From: Bdellovibrionaceae bacterium UBA3535
GTDB taxonomy: Bacteria; Bdellovibrionota; Bdellovibrionia; Bdellovibrionales; UBA840
Assembly: GCA_002376845.1 (NCBI GenBank)
Contig: DFOS01000005.1
Coordinates: forward strand, 215,293-279,292
DNA length: 64,000 nucleotides
Reading direction: 5' to 3'
Shown: in pieces, positions 17,423-25,480 of the stretch
Layout of the letters: every line of letters begins with the position of its first letter
Position numbering within the stretch: position 1 is the first letter of the stretch
Notes under the pieces: generated by a model
The model's input: the letters and a program-made list of their open reading frames with translations, nothing else
Told to the model about the DNA's origin: nothing
Database searches by the model: none
Made by a program: the position numbers and the translations under genes

Positions 17423-18278
17423 TTTGCGCACCAACAATGGCCAATAGCAAGTCATTGTCTTCTTTTGGAAATAGCAAATCCCTTACCATAACGGATTCAG
17501 AATCACTAATATTTCGCGCCTCTATGCTATATAAAAAAGGAATAAAAGATTCTAACACGGCTTCGTAGATTCTCACTCTTTGCTGCGTAGAGGCCGCTTG
17601 TATTCTTTCACCATAGGCTTGCCAAAAATTATGTATAAACGGCTTAAAGTAGACATAGTAATTAAACTGCCCTTTTGCTAAAATGCGCTTGCGCCAAAGC
17701 TTATAGTCTTTAGACTCTAGTGGAAAAGAATAGTCTCGCTCGCGATAAAAGTCTTTTTGCTGCACAAAAATATCTGTGTGCATCGCCTTGGGATCTGCAT
17801 AAAAAATAATGGGCAGTAAATCGCTAAAAGCCTCTTGCAAAGCCTGGTGTTGAAAAAAAATGTCGGGATTTTCAAAAACATCATCTAGCATTCTTTTACG
17901 CACCAGCAAGCTGTACAGCAAATGATGACCATACTCATGCATCAAACCTGCGGCCAGCACTTTTCGGCGCTCACGATGTTTCGATTGCTTATGCTCTAGG
18001 GTGATTTCAATAAGTCGATCCGTGGGCGTGTAAGCAAATTCATCTAGATCCCTATCGAAATAAAGATAAACCTCTTCTTTGTATTTTTGTTTTAAATGCC
18101 GGTTGAAAAGCTTAAGGTCTTTTAACTTGCGCCTGGCAAGTTTCATATCGTTTTTTGCAGTAACGCCAACCTCAGCTATAAGATTGTCATAAAATAGATC
18201 TGGGCAAGTTTGCCGAGCAAAAGCTATTTCAAGAAATAATAATAGAATTGTCCCCATCCCCATAACTACGGCCATCAT
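17403..18278 (-). CDS. Exported zinc metalloprotease-like protein
   Basis: A 291-residue protein with a signal sequence (MGTILLLFLEIAFARQ, ending about residue 22). It has the zinc-protease motif HEYGHH at 114-119, followed by EAFSDLLP (149-156), whose Glu149 or Asp153 would be the third ligand as in gluzincin-type enzymes. The rest is not similar to a family I can name. Several in-frame ATGs cluster at the start, so the first residue is uncertain. It probably acts in the periplasm or outside the cell; the substrate is unknown. Confidence 0.72.
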   Translation of the reverse strand: MMAVVMGMGTILLLFLEIAFARQTCPDLFYDNLIAEVGVTAKNDMKLARRKLKDLKLFNRHLKQKYKEEVYLYFDRDLDEFAYTPTDRLIEITLEHKQSKHRERRKVLAAGLMHEYGHHLLYSLLVRKRMLDDVFENPDIFFQHQALQEAFSDLLPIIFYADPKAMHTDIFVQQKDFYRERDYSFPLESKDYKLWRKRILAKGQFNYYVYFKPFIHNFWQAYGERIQAASTQQRVRIYEAVLESFIPFLYSIEARNISDSESVMVRDLLFPKEDNDLLLAIVGAQINAVGF

Positions 18279-18370
18279 CTACAAATATATTGCGGCAGCA
18301 AAGCTTGAAGGGAAGTAAGAGTAATTTTTTCCTGCTTTTCAAGCATCTGAGAGCGTGATAATCCTTTGCC

Positions 18371-19348
18371 ATGAATATTTTTGATGTAGATTGCGAAAGA
18401 AAAGATGCTGCCATAGTCATTTTACCCGTTCCTTGGGAAGCAACGACTTCCTATGGGCAAGGCACTGCCTATGGCCCGGAACTGATTCTAAGGGCCAGTG
18501 CACAGCAGGATCTTTATGATTTTTATTTTAAGGACAACTACAAAGCTGGCTTTTTTTGGCAAAACCATTCCGAAGAGATTTTAGAATCTTCTTTTACCAC
18601 CAGAAAGCTTTGTGAGCTGGCCATGCAGGGTGATAAGCAAGCTCTTGCAGAGACTAACAAGCATTGCGCTGCTATGAATGAATATGTTTACAAGAATTGC
18701 TTACAAATTTTAGAAGAAGATAAAATACCGGCCGTGGTCGGCGGTGATCATTCTACTCCGCTTGGTTTGATTCGCGCTATCGGTGAAAAATATCAGGGTG
18801 ATTACGGAATATTACATATCGATGCCCACGCGGATTTACGCAAAGCTTACCAAGGCTTTACCTATTCCCATGCTTCTATTTTTTATAATGTTATGACCTC
18901 TGATTTTTTGCCAAAAAAATTGGTACAAGTTGGCATTCGTGACTACTGCGAAGAGGAAGCTTTAAGAATTGAGCAAAGTGAAGGCAGGATCCACACTTTT
19001 TTTGATGCCGCATTAAAGGAGCGCGAATCTTGGCGCGAGTCTTGCGAGGAAATTGCTGCAGCTCTTCCGGAGCGGGTCTATCTTTCTGTAGACATTGATG
19101 GATTTGATCCAAAGCTCTGCCCCAATACCGGCACTCCCGTTCCCGGTGGGCTTGATTTTTGGCAATTCCAACAGCTTTTGCATGTTTTAGTCGGTAGCGG
19201 CAAAAAGATCATTGGCTTTGACCTAAATGAAGTTTCTGCTGGGCCTGAATATGATCTAGAACAAGAATGGGATGGTAATGTGGGTATGCGCATTTTATTT
19301 CAGCTTTGTGGTTGGTGCGTGGAGAGCCAAAAGCAAAAAATCTCTTAG
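18371..19348 (+). CDS. speB: Agmatinase/arginase-family ureohydrolase
   Basis: Binuclear-manganese ureohydrolase. The metal-binding motifs are intact: GGDHSTPLG, DAHADLR and SVDIDGFDP. It probably hydrolyses agmatine to putrescine and urea, completing the route begun by SpeA at 4 kb; formiminoglutamase or arginase activity cannot be excluded by sequence. At 325 residues it is a little longer than the E. coli agmatinase. It is divergent from the metalloprotease gene. The gene symbol is given for the family and context, not proven specificity. Confidence 0.82.
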   Translation: MNIFDVDCERKDAAIVILPVPWEATTSYGQGTAYGPELILRASAQQDLYDFYFKDNYKAGFFWQNHSEEILESSFTTRKLCELAMQGDKQALAETNKHCAAMNEYVYKNCLQILEEDKIPAVVGGDHSTPLGLIRAIGEKYQGDYGILHIDAHADLRKAYQGFTYSHASIFYNVMTSDFLPKKLVQVGIRDYCEEEALRIEQSEGRIHTFFDAALKERESWRESCEEIAAALPERVYLSVDIDGFDPKLCPNTGTPVPGGLDFWQFQQLLHVLVGSGKKIIGFDLNEVSAGPEYDLEQEWDGNVGMRILFQLCGWCVESQKQKIS

Positions 19349-19380
19349 GATGCTTTTCTAGAAGGCGGCCTAATAACATA

Positions 19381-19401
19381 AAAAAAGGCCAATCCTTGGC
19401 C
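19381..19401 (-). terminator. Rho-independent terminator after the dksA-like gene
   Basis: GGCCAA and TTGGCC (19387-19392 and 19396-19401) form a 6-bp stem with a three-base loop. On the minus strand the stem is followed by TTTTTT, which fits termination of the DksA-like gene ending at 19494. It may also work weakly for the converging ureohydrolase gene. Confidence 0.65.
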
Positions 19402-19493
19402 ATTTAAAAAAGAGAAATTCCTCTTCTCCCCCCAGTTTAGCAATTTATTGTCCAGCTATCGGATTTCCTTGCGGAAAAGGTAGCTGACACCTA

Positions 19494-19862
19494 TTAGCGG
19501 GCATACTTTTTCGAAACCGATTCTCGAAGCTCTGCGCCTTCAATGCTCAAACGAGTCCATGGAATGGCCTTAAGCCTTTCGCTTTCAATGGGCTCTTCGG
19601 TTTCTTCACATATGCCGTAGCTGCCTTCTTCAATGCGAGCTAAAGCCATTTCGATTTCATACAAATGGGCTCGAAGTCTTTCTTGCGTAGCAACAAACTC
19701 ACTCTCGGCTAGAATGCGGGCTGTTTGATCCGCCTCATCCCCGCTTTTTTCACTATGAAGTAGGCCTTCCTTGCCTTCTTTTACACGGTTCAAGATTTCT
19801 TCTTTCTTCTCAAGAAGCCGCGCGCGGCATTCCTCTAAAAGGTTAGTTGGTAAAATAGCCAT
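19494..19862 (-). CDS. DksA/TraR-family protein lacking zinc-finger cysteines
   Basis: RNA polymerase secondary-channel regulator of the DksA family (122 residues). The coiled-coil tip acidic motif is present (GDEADQTA, matching DxxDxA), and the C-terminal segment EEGSYGICEETEEPIESERL aligns with the zinc finger. Only one of the four zinc cysteines remains; the second CxxC is replaced by SIEG. Similar cysteine-poor DksA proteins work without zinc. The ATG at 19862 is chosen because GGGGGG precedes it; an upstream in-frame ATG (19898) has no such signal. Confidence 0.82.
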   Translation of the reverse strand: MAILPTNLLEECRARLLEKKEEILNRVKEGKEGLLHSEKSGDEADQTARILAESEFVATQERLRAHLYEIEMALARIEEGSYGICEETEEPIESERLKAIPWTRLSIEGAELRESVSKKYAR

Positions 19863-20154
19863 TTCCCCCCCTTGGTTTGGCTTGTGTTCCCTTGGCAAAA
19901 TATTCCCCTCTTGCCTCGTCCTTGATTACGACGGAAACGCATCGTGTATTAAAAAAAGCTTGTAGGCCGATTTTAGTAAACTTTTTTCTCGTAGTTCGCG
20001 GCCATAACGCGCTTTTTCATTGGGCAATATTTAAGAAATGACCTTCTGGTCTCGCAATATGCCCTACAAAAAAGCATTTTAAGTATAGACACAATTGCTG
20101 TTGGAAAAAGTAAAAAGTCGCAGAGATTTTGAAAAATCTAGACAAAAGGACAAC
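19863..20154. other. Intergenic region without a recognised gene
   Basis: Roughly 290 bases between the dksA-like and fxsA genes, both on the minus strand. It should carry the dksA-like promoter. I see no convincing gene or terminator. Confidence 0.4.
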
Positions 20155-20670
20155 TTAGGGCTTCGGCTGCGCGTCCCTTTCTTCCTTTTTTTGCTGCAAA
20201 TCAATGATTTGCGCCTCAAAAACCTCTCGCTCTTCTGGACCTTGGTAGGAGTGATAGCTGGTGCCATAGGGTGTGGAGCTGTAGGTTTGCACCCGAATCT
20301 TGCCACTACGCACGGCCTTTTCCAGTAGACGCTTTGCCCAGCGAAGCATGCCTCGACGAGTGGGGCCGAAGACAAAAGACAAACCCAAAAAATCCGTAAT
20401 AAATCCAGGGGTAATCAAAAGAAAGCCCCCTACAAAGATGAGCAATCCATCTAGAAGTGAGTCCGCAGGCAAAACGCCAAAACGCAAATCCTTTCGCACC
20501 CTGGTCCAGACACGGTTGCCTTCTTGCTTGGCGTAGTGCGCTCCCAAAAAACCAGTAAGTAAGACAATTCCGATGGTATTCCAACCACCGATGGACTCCG
20601 TAATCTTAAATAAGAGTGTGACTTCCACTATGGGTAGGCCGATAAAAAGCAGCAAAAGCAGGAAAAACAT
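20155..20670 (-). CDS. fxsA: FxsA family membrane protein
   Basis: Small inner-membrane protein of the FxsA family, whose E. coli member relieves F-plasmid exclusion of phage T7. The conserved order is visible: IGLPIVEVTLLFKI (first helix), GFLGAHYAKQEG, then DGLLIFVGGFLLITPGFITDFLG. The C-terminal 60 residues are polar and variable, as usual. The length of 171 residues is normal. The cellular role is not known beyond membrane association. Confidence 0.88.
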   Translation of the reverse strand: MFFLLLLLFIGLPIVEVTLLFKITESIGGWNTIGIVLLTGFLGAHYAKQEGNRVWTRVRKDLRFGVLPADSLLDGLLIFVGGFLLITPGFITDFLGLSFVFGPTRRGMLRWAKRLLEKAVRSGKIRVQTYSSTPYGTSYHSYQGPEEREVFEAQIIDLQQKKEERDAQPKP

Positions 20671-20713
20671 GGGGGGATCCTAGCATAGTTTGCGCTAAAA
20701 TTCCAATCTTCCC

Positions 20714-21478
20714 TTATTTTAGTTCTACTTTTAAGGGGCAGTGATCCGAGCCCTCTATATGCATCATCACCTCAGCAGATTTGAGACTAGATTTAAGGTC
20801 CTCACTCACACTAATGTAATCAATTCTCCAGCCGCGGTTGTTTTGGCGGGCCAGCTGCCGGTAGGACCACCACGAGTAAACATCCGTTTTGTCGGGATAA
20901 AAATGTCGATAGGTATCCACAAAGCCTAAATCAAAAAAGCGATCCATCCACTCTCGCTCCTCAGGCTTAAAGCCGCTGACTCCATCCAAACGATCTGGAT
21001 CATGAATGTCTATGCGTGTGTGGGCAATGTTGTAATCGCCAAGCAAAACTATGGATTTACCGCGCTTAAGTTCCTTTTTTAAATGCTTATAAAAGGTGTC
21101 CAAAAAATCCATTTTATAATTATGACGATCTTCATTCATTGCCCCGTTGGGAAAATAAACATTGTACAAATCAAAATCTCTATGTTCGGTAACAACAAAG
21201 CGTCCTTCACTATCAAACTTGGAAATGCCCAGGCCATACTTCACGGACTGCGCAGGCTCTTTAACCACCGTTAAAGTGCCCGAATAGCCCTTTTTCTCGG
21301 CGGAAGACCAATAGGCCTCCACCCCGTCCAAATCTTCTGGTTCAATTTCTACCTGCTCCGGACGCGCCTTTGTTTCTTGTACGCAAAAAATATCTGCCGC
21401 CTCTGTGGCAACAAAATCCTCCAAACCTTTACGCAAGCAAGCCCGAATGCCGTTTACATTCCAAGAAATAATTTTCAT
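20714..21478 (-). CDS. xth: Exodeoxyribonuclease III (AP endonuclease)
   Basis: Mg-dependent AP endonuclease/3' exonuclease for base excision repair, functionally linked to the ung product. Family motifs are complete: ISWNVNGIRA at the N-terminus, metal ligand Glu in VQETKA, catalytic LLGDYNIAHTRID, and GSDHCPLKVEL at the C-terminus. Length (254 residues) is normal. It is transcribed away from the aro operon, with about 90 bases between the starts. Confidence 0.95.
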   Translation of the reverse strand: MKIISWNVNGIRACLRKGLEDFVATEAADIFCVQETKARPEQVEIEPEDLDGVEAYWSSAEKKGYSGTLTVVKEPAQSVKYGLGISKFDSEGRFVVTEHRDFDLYNVYFPNGAMNEDRHNYKMDFLDTFYKHLKKELKRGKSIVLLGDYNIAHTRIDIHDPDRLDGVSGFKPEEREWMDRFFDLGFVDTYRHFYPDKTDVYSWWSYRQLARQNNRGWRIDYISVSEDLKSSLKSAEVMMHIEGSDHCPLKVELK

Positions 21479-21567
21479 AGCATCTTGGTCTAACAGAGCT
21501 TCGACAGAGTGACAAATTAATCACGCAATTATTGGCTTTTTCTAAGGGGATTTGTTATATCTTGCCT

Positions 21568-22560
21568 ATGAAAAGAGCGATCGAAATTGCGCCTGTTTAC
21601 GAAGCAAAGGAATTGGCAGAAGTACTTGCCGAGCTGCCACAAGATTCCTGCATTTTTTTAGTGGATGAGGTCTTTCGCTCTCGATGGAACCTGCAAAAGG
21701 CCTTGTATTGCAAGGCCGGCGAATCCCTCAAACAAGTCACAACATTTGCCGAACTCATGCCAAAGATTATCGAGCTTAGCGCTGGCATTGGCAAAAAAGA
21801 CCTGAACATCGTTGCCATTGGCGGCGGAAGCATTGGGGACTTTGCCGGTTTTGTGGCTAGCACCTTAAAACGTGGGGTACGCTTGATACAGATTCCCACC
21901 ACTTGGTTAGCAGCGGTAGACTCTGCTCATGGCGGCAAAACGGCATTAAACTGTGGAGCTTACAAAAACCAAATCGGCAGCTTTCATCAAGCAGAAAAAA
22001 TCTATCTTGTGAAGGACCTACTAGCGGAACAGCCGCAAAACCTACTAGAAGATGCCTATGCCGAAATTCTGAAGATGGCATTTTTAAAAGAACCTCAAAT
22101 TCTCGAGCAAGTGGATGATATTTGGTCCATTCTGCCACAAGCCATTCAAGCAAAGTACAATTATGTTTTGCGTGACCCCTTTGAAGATAGCGGCCTGCGC
22201 ACCGAATTAAACCTGGGTCATACCTATGCCCATGTCTTAGAGCTCGAGCACCAATTGTCCCATGGCAAAGCAGTAGGGCAAGGCCTACACTTTGCCATCG
22301 CATGGAGTGCTGCCAAGGGCTACTTAAAAAATGAAAGTGCCCCGCAATTGCAAACCATATTGAACGACAATTATCACCCTTGGATGGGACTCAAGATTCC
22401 TGCGCAAAACTTTCTTGCCAATCTGCTGCAAGATAAAAAAATGCAAAAAGATAAGCAATTGCGCTTTGTTTTCTTAGAAGATCTTGGCAAGGCCAGAGTA
22501 GAAAACGTCGCTGCGGAGGAGATGCTAGAATTTGCAAAGGAGTGGCAATGCCTTTGTTAA
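21568..22560 (+). CDS. aroB: 3-dehydroquinate synthase
   Basis: Converts DAHP to 3-dehydroquinate, second step of the shikimate pathway, using NAD and a divalent metal. Conserved motifs are GGGSIGDFAGFVAST, PTTWLAAVDSAHGGKTALN, KNQIGSF and the metal-binding NLGHTYAHVLE plus HGKAVGQG. I use the ATG at 21568 (330 residues); a TTG 36 bases upstream is less likely. It is the first gene of an aroB-aroA-aroKDE-aroC operon and overlaps aroA by 13 bases. Confidence 0.95.
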   Translation: MKRAIEIAPVYEAKELAEVLAELPQDSCIFLVDEVFRSRWNLQKALYCKAGESLKQVTTFAELMPKIIELSAGIGKKDLNIVAIGGGSIGDFAGFVASTLKRGVRLIQIPTTWLAAVDSAHGGKTALNCGAYKNQIGSFHQAEKIYLVKDLLAEQPQNLLEDAYAEILKMAFLKEPQILEQVDDIWSILPQAIQAKYNYVLRDPFEDSGLRTELNLGHTYAHVLELEHQLSHGKAVGQGLHFAIAWSAAKGYLKNESAPQLQTILNDNYHPWMGLKIPAQNFLANLLQDKKMQKDKQLRFVFLEDLGKARVENVAAEEMLEFAKEWQCLC

Positions 22561-23744
22561 ACTTTCAACCACACACCCAAATCCCCGCATCCAAGTCCAT
22601 TATGAATCGACTAGTCATTTGCAAGTCGTATTTTCCTAACTTAGAAATTCAATCCGATTCGAATTGCGAGGATGTAGTTCTATTGCGCGAGGCGCTTGGC
22701 AATATTAACCGAGATGATTTTTATGTGGGATCAGGCGGCACCACTCTACGCTTTTTATCTTTGCGTTTGAGTCGTTATCCAGGAAAACATCGAATTCGCA
22801 TGACTCCGCAATTGATGTCCCGCCCGCATGCCGACCTGAAGGATTTACTGGAACAGCTGGGCATTGCCAATTCGTGGCAAAACAATGAAGTGCTAATCGA
22901 AGGTGGCAAGTGGAATCATACAAAACCCATTGAAGTAGGCGTGGAGCAAACTTCACAAATCTTGTCCTCTCTGCTGCTGAATGCTTGGCTACTAGAAGAT
23001 GATTTGGAAATTCATTTTCGCGGCGAACTTGTTTCTCCGTCCTACCTCAAAATGACATTGGAAATTCTGCACTATCTAGGTATGCATTGGCTGCCTCTAG
23101 AAAACGGCCTTAAAATACCAAAGGGCCAAACCATTCGAAATTTTGAAGTGAAAAGTGAAATCGATATGAGCTCGGCCTTTAGCGTGGCGGCTCTATGTTC
23201 TATTAACAAAAATCACTGCATAGAACCCTTTAACATACCCTCCATTCAAGCCGATGCCGAATTTGTTCGTGTTTTACAGAATATGGGGGTCGACTTACAT
23301 TTCGGTCAGCAGAGCCTACACATTCAAAAATGCGAAACACTAAAAGGCATTACATACAATTTGCATGATTGTCCTGACTTGTTTCCCGTCCTTGCCATGC
23401 TTTGCTCCATGGCAGAGGGGGAATCCAAGCTTTATGGAGCTCCCCATCTCGTATACAAAGAAAGCAACCGCATTGCTAGTATTGCACACGCCTTTGAAAA
23501 ACTAAAAATCCGCCACGAACGCTTGGAAGATGGCATCTGGATTGCCGGGCAAGCTGCTTATCTACAAAAAGATTTTACCGAGATGTCTTGCTTTGAGGAT
23601 CACCGAATCGCCTTCGCATTGGCACTTGCAAAACTGCATGGTCATAACATTAAAATTCTAGGCAGCGATTGCGTAAAAAAATCCTACCCTAGTTTTTGGC
23701 AACAGTTTGATGAAGATTTCTGTGAGAAAGATTTGTATTTATGA
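22548..23744 (+). CDS. aroA: EPSP synthase (3-phosphoshikimate 1-carboxyvinyltransferase)
   Basis: Transfers enolpyruvate from PEP to shikimate 3-phosphate. Recognisable pieces are PASKSIMNR (residues 13-21), GSGGTTLRF, EIDMSSAFSVAALC, ESNRIASI (usual ESDRI) and FEDHRIAFALALA. Start at the ATG 22548 with AAGGAG five bases upstream; the GTG at 22542 overlaps that site. Length 398 is slightly short for the family. It overlaps aroB upstream and shares an ATGA with the fusion gene downstream. Divergent from E. coli AroA, so herbicide-class assignment is not attempted. Confidence 0.92.
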   Translation: MPLLNFQPHTQIPASKSIMNRLVICKSYFPNLEIQSDSNCEDVVLLREALGNINRDDFYVGSGGTTLRFLSLRLSRYPGKHRIRMTPQLMSRPHADLKDLLEQLGIANSWQNNEVLIEGGKWNHTKPIEVGVEQTSQILSSLLLNAWLLEDDLEIHFRGELVSPSYLKMTLEILHYLGMHWLPLENGLKIPKGQTIRNFEVKSEIDMSSAFSVAALCSINKNHCIEPFNIPSIQADAEFVRVLQNMGVDLHFGQQSLHIQKCETLKGITYNLHDCPDLFPVLAMLCSMAEGESKLYGAPHLVYKESNRIASIAHAFEKLKIRHERLEDGIWIAGQAAYLQKDFTEMSCFEDHRIAFALALAKLHGHNIKILGSDCVKKSYPSFWQQFDEDFCEKDLYL

Positions 23745-25480
23745 GAATTGCCATAGTGGGACATCGAGGTAGTGGCAAGACCAGCTTTGCCAAGCGAATC
23801 GCGAAATACCGAAAACTAAAATTTTATGATCTGGACGCATTAATTGCCGATGACATTGCCGCTTATTTTGAAGAATACGGTGAAGCCGAATTTCGCAAAG
23901 AAGAAGTTCGTGTGTTTAAAAAATTGTGCGAGCAAGAATCACATTTTGTTTGCTCACTTGGGGCTGGCTATATCGGAGATATGCCCAATGATGTGCATAC
24001 CATTTGGTTTCGCCGCAAGACCGATGAAATCGGGCGAATTTTCTTAGATCGTCCCCGCTTGAACAAAGAGATGCCGCCACTAGAAGAGTATTTTTTGCGA
24101 AAACAGCAAAGGGATCCACGTTTCACAGCAATTTACGATGAGATTGTTGACGCACCAGAAGGTTTTGATTTTCCAAACCCAAAAGAAGAAGACTTTTTTC
24201 AGACAAATTTTGATTACCGAGGTTGTTTGGTGAGTCTGAAATCGGAGCACTTTGCAAAGGCCAATCGCTTAAAGGCCTTTGAAGACTTTTACCAAAACAA
24301 TAAAAACCTACGTATTGAATTGCGAGACGATCTTCTTAATGATGAGCAAATTCGCTATGCTTTAAAGGTTTTTCCCGCAAAAGATTTACTGTTATCATTT
24401 CGTAAAAAAGAAAATCCTATTTTTGTGGATTACCTAAAACAAAAGACCGATTGCCGCTGGGATTGGGCCGGCGAGCTAGGAAAGGCCAAATTTACAAATC
24501 AATATGATGTATATTCCCTGCATGATGACAGCTTGTCAGAAGCCATTAAAAAAATGCAATGCATTTCCGCTAAGGAATACAAACTATCGCCGCTAGTGAA
24601 TACACTAAAAGAAATAGAAGCGGGAGACCAGTGGCTAAGAGCGCAAAATCGTGCGAGCTTTTTGCCTCGCTCGAAGGACGGACGCTATCTTTGGTATCGA
24701 TTGCATTCGTTTTCAAGGCAATCCCTATTCTTTTTAGCAAGTGGCAGTGCCCCCATCCAAGACCAGGCCTCGGCTCTTTGCTTTGCCTACTACCAATCCA
24801 CAAATAGCTCCTCCACATTTGCCGGGGTGCTTGGCTACCCCATTTCCCATTCCTTATCCGTAGCCGAACATTTTGATTTTTTCCAAAAAGCGGGCTTGCC
24901 ATTTTACAATATTCCAATCGAAGATTATGCAGAAGTGGATATTTTAATAAGGCTAGGGCTAAAGTATGCTGCCATAACCTCCCCATTAAAAAAAGCAGCC
25001 TATGAATCTGCAAACATTCGAGATGCTAGCACACAAAATCTTTTTTCTGCCAACACTCTCGTGGTGGAAGATCAACAACGCCATGTATGGAATACCGACA
25101 CGGAAGCCATTAGGGACTTGCCGCAAGTGGATGTGGTTTGGGGCGGCTCGGCACTAGTTCCCGCATTAAAAGCCCAATTACCAGATGCCGCTGCCTACTC
25201 TGCCAGAACGGGTGAACCAAAAGCAGGTGATTGCGAAGCAAAAGAGCCGAAAAAACTACTCTGGGCAGTGGGTCGACAACATTACCGTCATCCCGCCAAT
25301 GCAAAATGGCCACCTAAAACTTGGCAGGTTCAAGAAATCATTGATCTAAATTACACGGAAGACTCTCCAGGCAAAGAATATGCACAAGAGGTGGGAGCTC
25401 GCTACACCTCTGGCTTGGACTTTTTTAAAAAACAAGCTAAGAAGCAACAAGAGATTTGGAGCAGATATGTCGGCAAATGA
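23741..25480 (+). CDS. aroKDE: Trifunctional shikimate kinase / type I dehydroquinase / shikimate dehydrogenase
   Basis: One 579-residue protein with three shikimate-pathway domains. Shikimate kinase (about 1-155): Walker A GHRGSGKT, DLD at 30-32, EFRKEE, and RDPRFTAIYDE; the usual GGG is GAG (74-76). Type I 3-dehydroquinase (about 156-350): ELRDD (193-197), SFRKK with Arg221, catalytic His261 in SLHDD, Schiff-base Lys281 in EYKLSPL, and SAPIQDQ. Shikimate dehydrogenase (about 358-579): GYPISHSLS, SPLKK, SANTL and NTD (451-453). The NADP-binding half is short and its glycine loop atypical (VVWGGSALV), so cofactor binding may be altered. Domain order equals the last three domains of fungal AROM. 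The gene symbol is descriptive. Confidence 0.9.
   Translation: MRIAIVGHRGSGKTSFAKRIAKYRKLKFYDLDALIADDIAAYFEEYGEAEFRKEEVRVFKKLCEQESHFVCSLGAGYIGDMPNDVHTIWFRRKTDEIGRIFLDRPRLNKEMPPLEEYFLRKQQRDPRFTAIYDEIVDAPEGFDFPNPKEEDFFQTNFDYRGCLVSLKSEHFAKANRLKAFEDFYQNNKNLRIELRDDLLNDEQIRYALKVFPAKDLLLSFRKKENPIFVDYLKQKTDCRWDWAGELGKAKFTNQYDVYSLHDDSLSEAIKKMQCISAKEYKLSPLVNTLKEIEAGDQWLRAQNRASFLPRSKDGRYLWYRLHSFSRQSLFFLASGSAPIQDQASALCFAYYQSTNSSSTFAGVLGYPISHSLSVAEHFDFFQKAGLPFYNIPIEDYAEVDILIRLGLKYAAITSPLKKAAYESANIRDASTQNLFSANTLVVEDQQRHVWNTDTEAIRDLPQVDVVWGGSALVPALKAQLPDAAAYSARTGEPKAGDCEAKEPKKLLWAVGRQHYRHPANAKWPPKTWQVQEIIDLNYTEDSPGKEYAQEVGARYTSGLDFFKKQAKKQQEIWSRYVGK

Noticed and set aside
18891..19293. Minus-strand open frames opposite the ureohydrolase
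   Set aside because: They lie antisense to a gene with intact metal-binding motifs and lack ribosome-binding sites.
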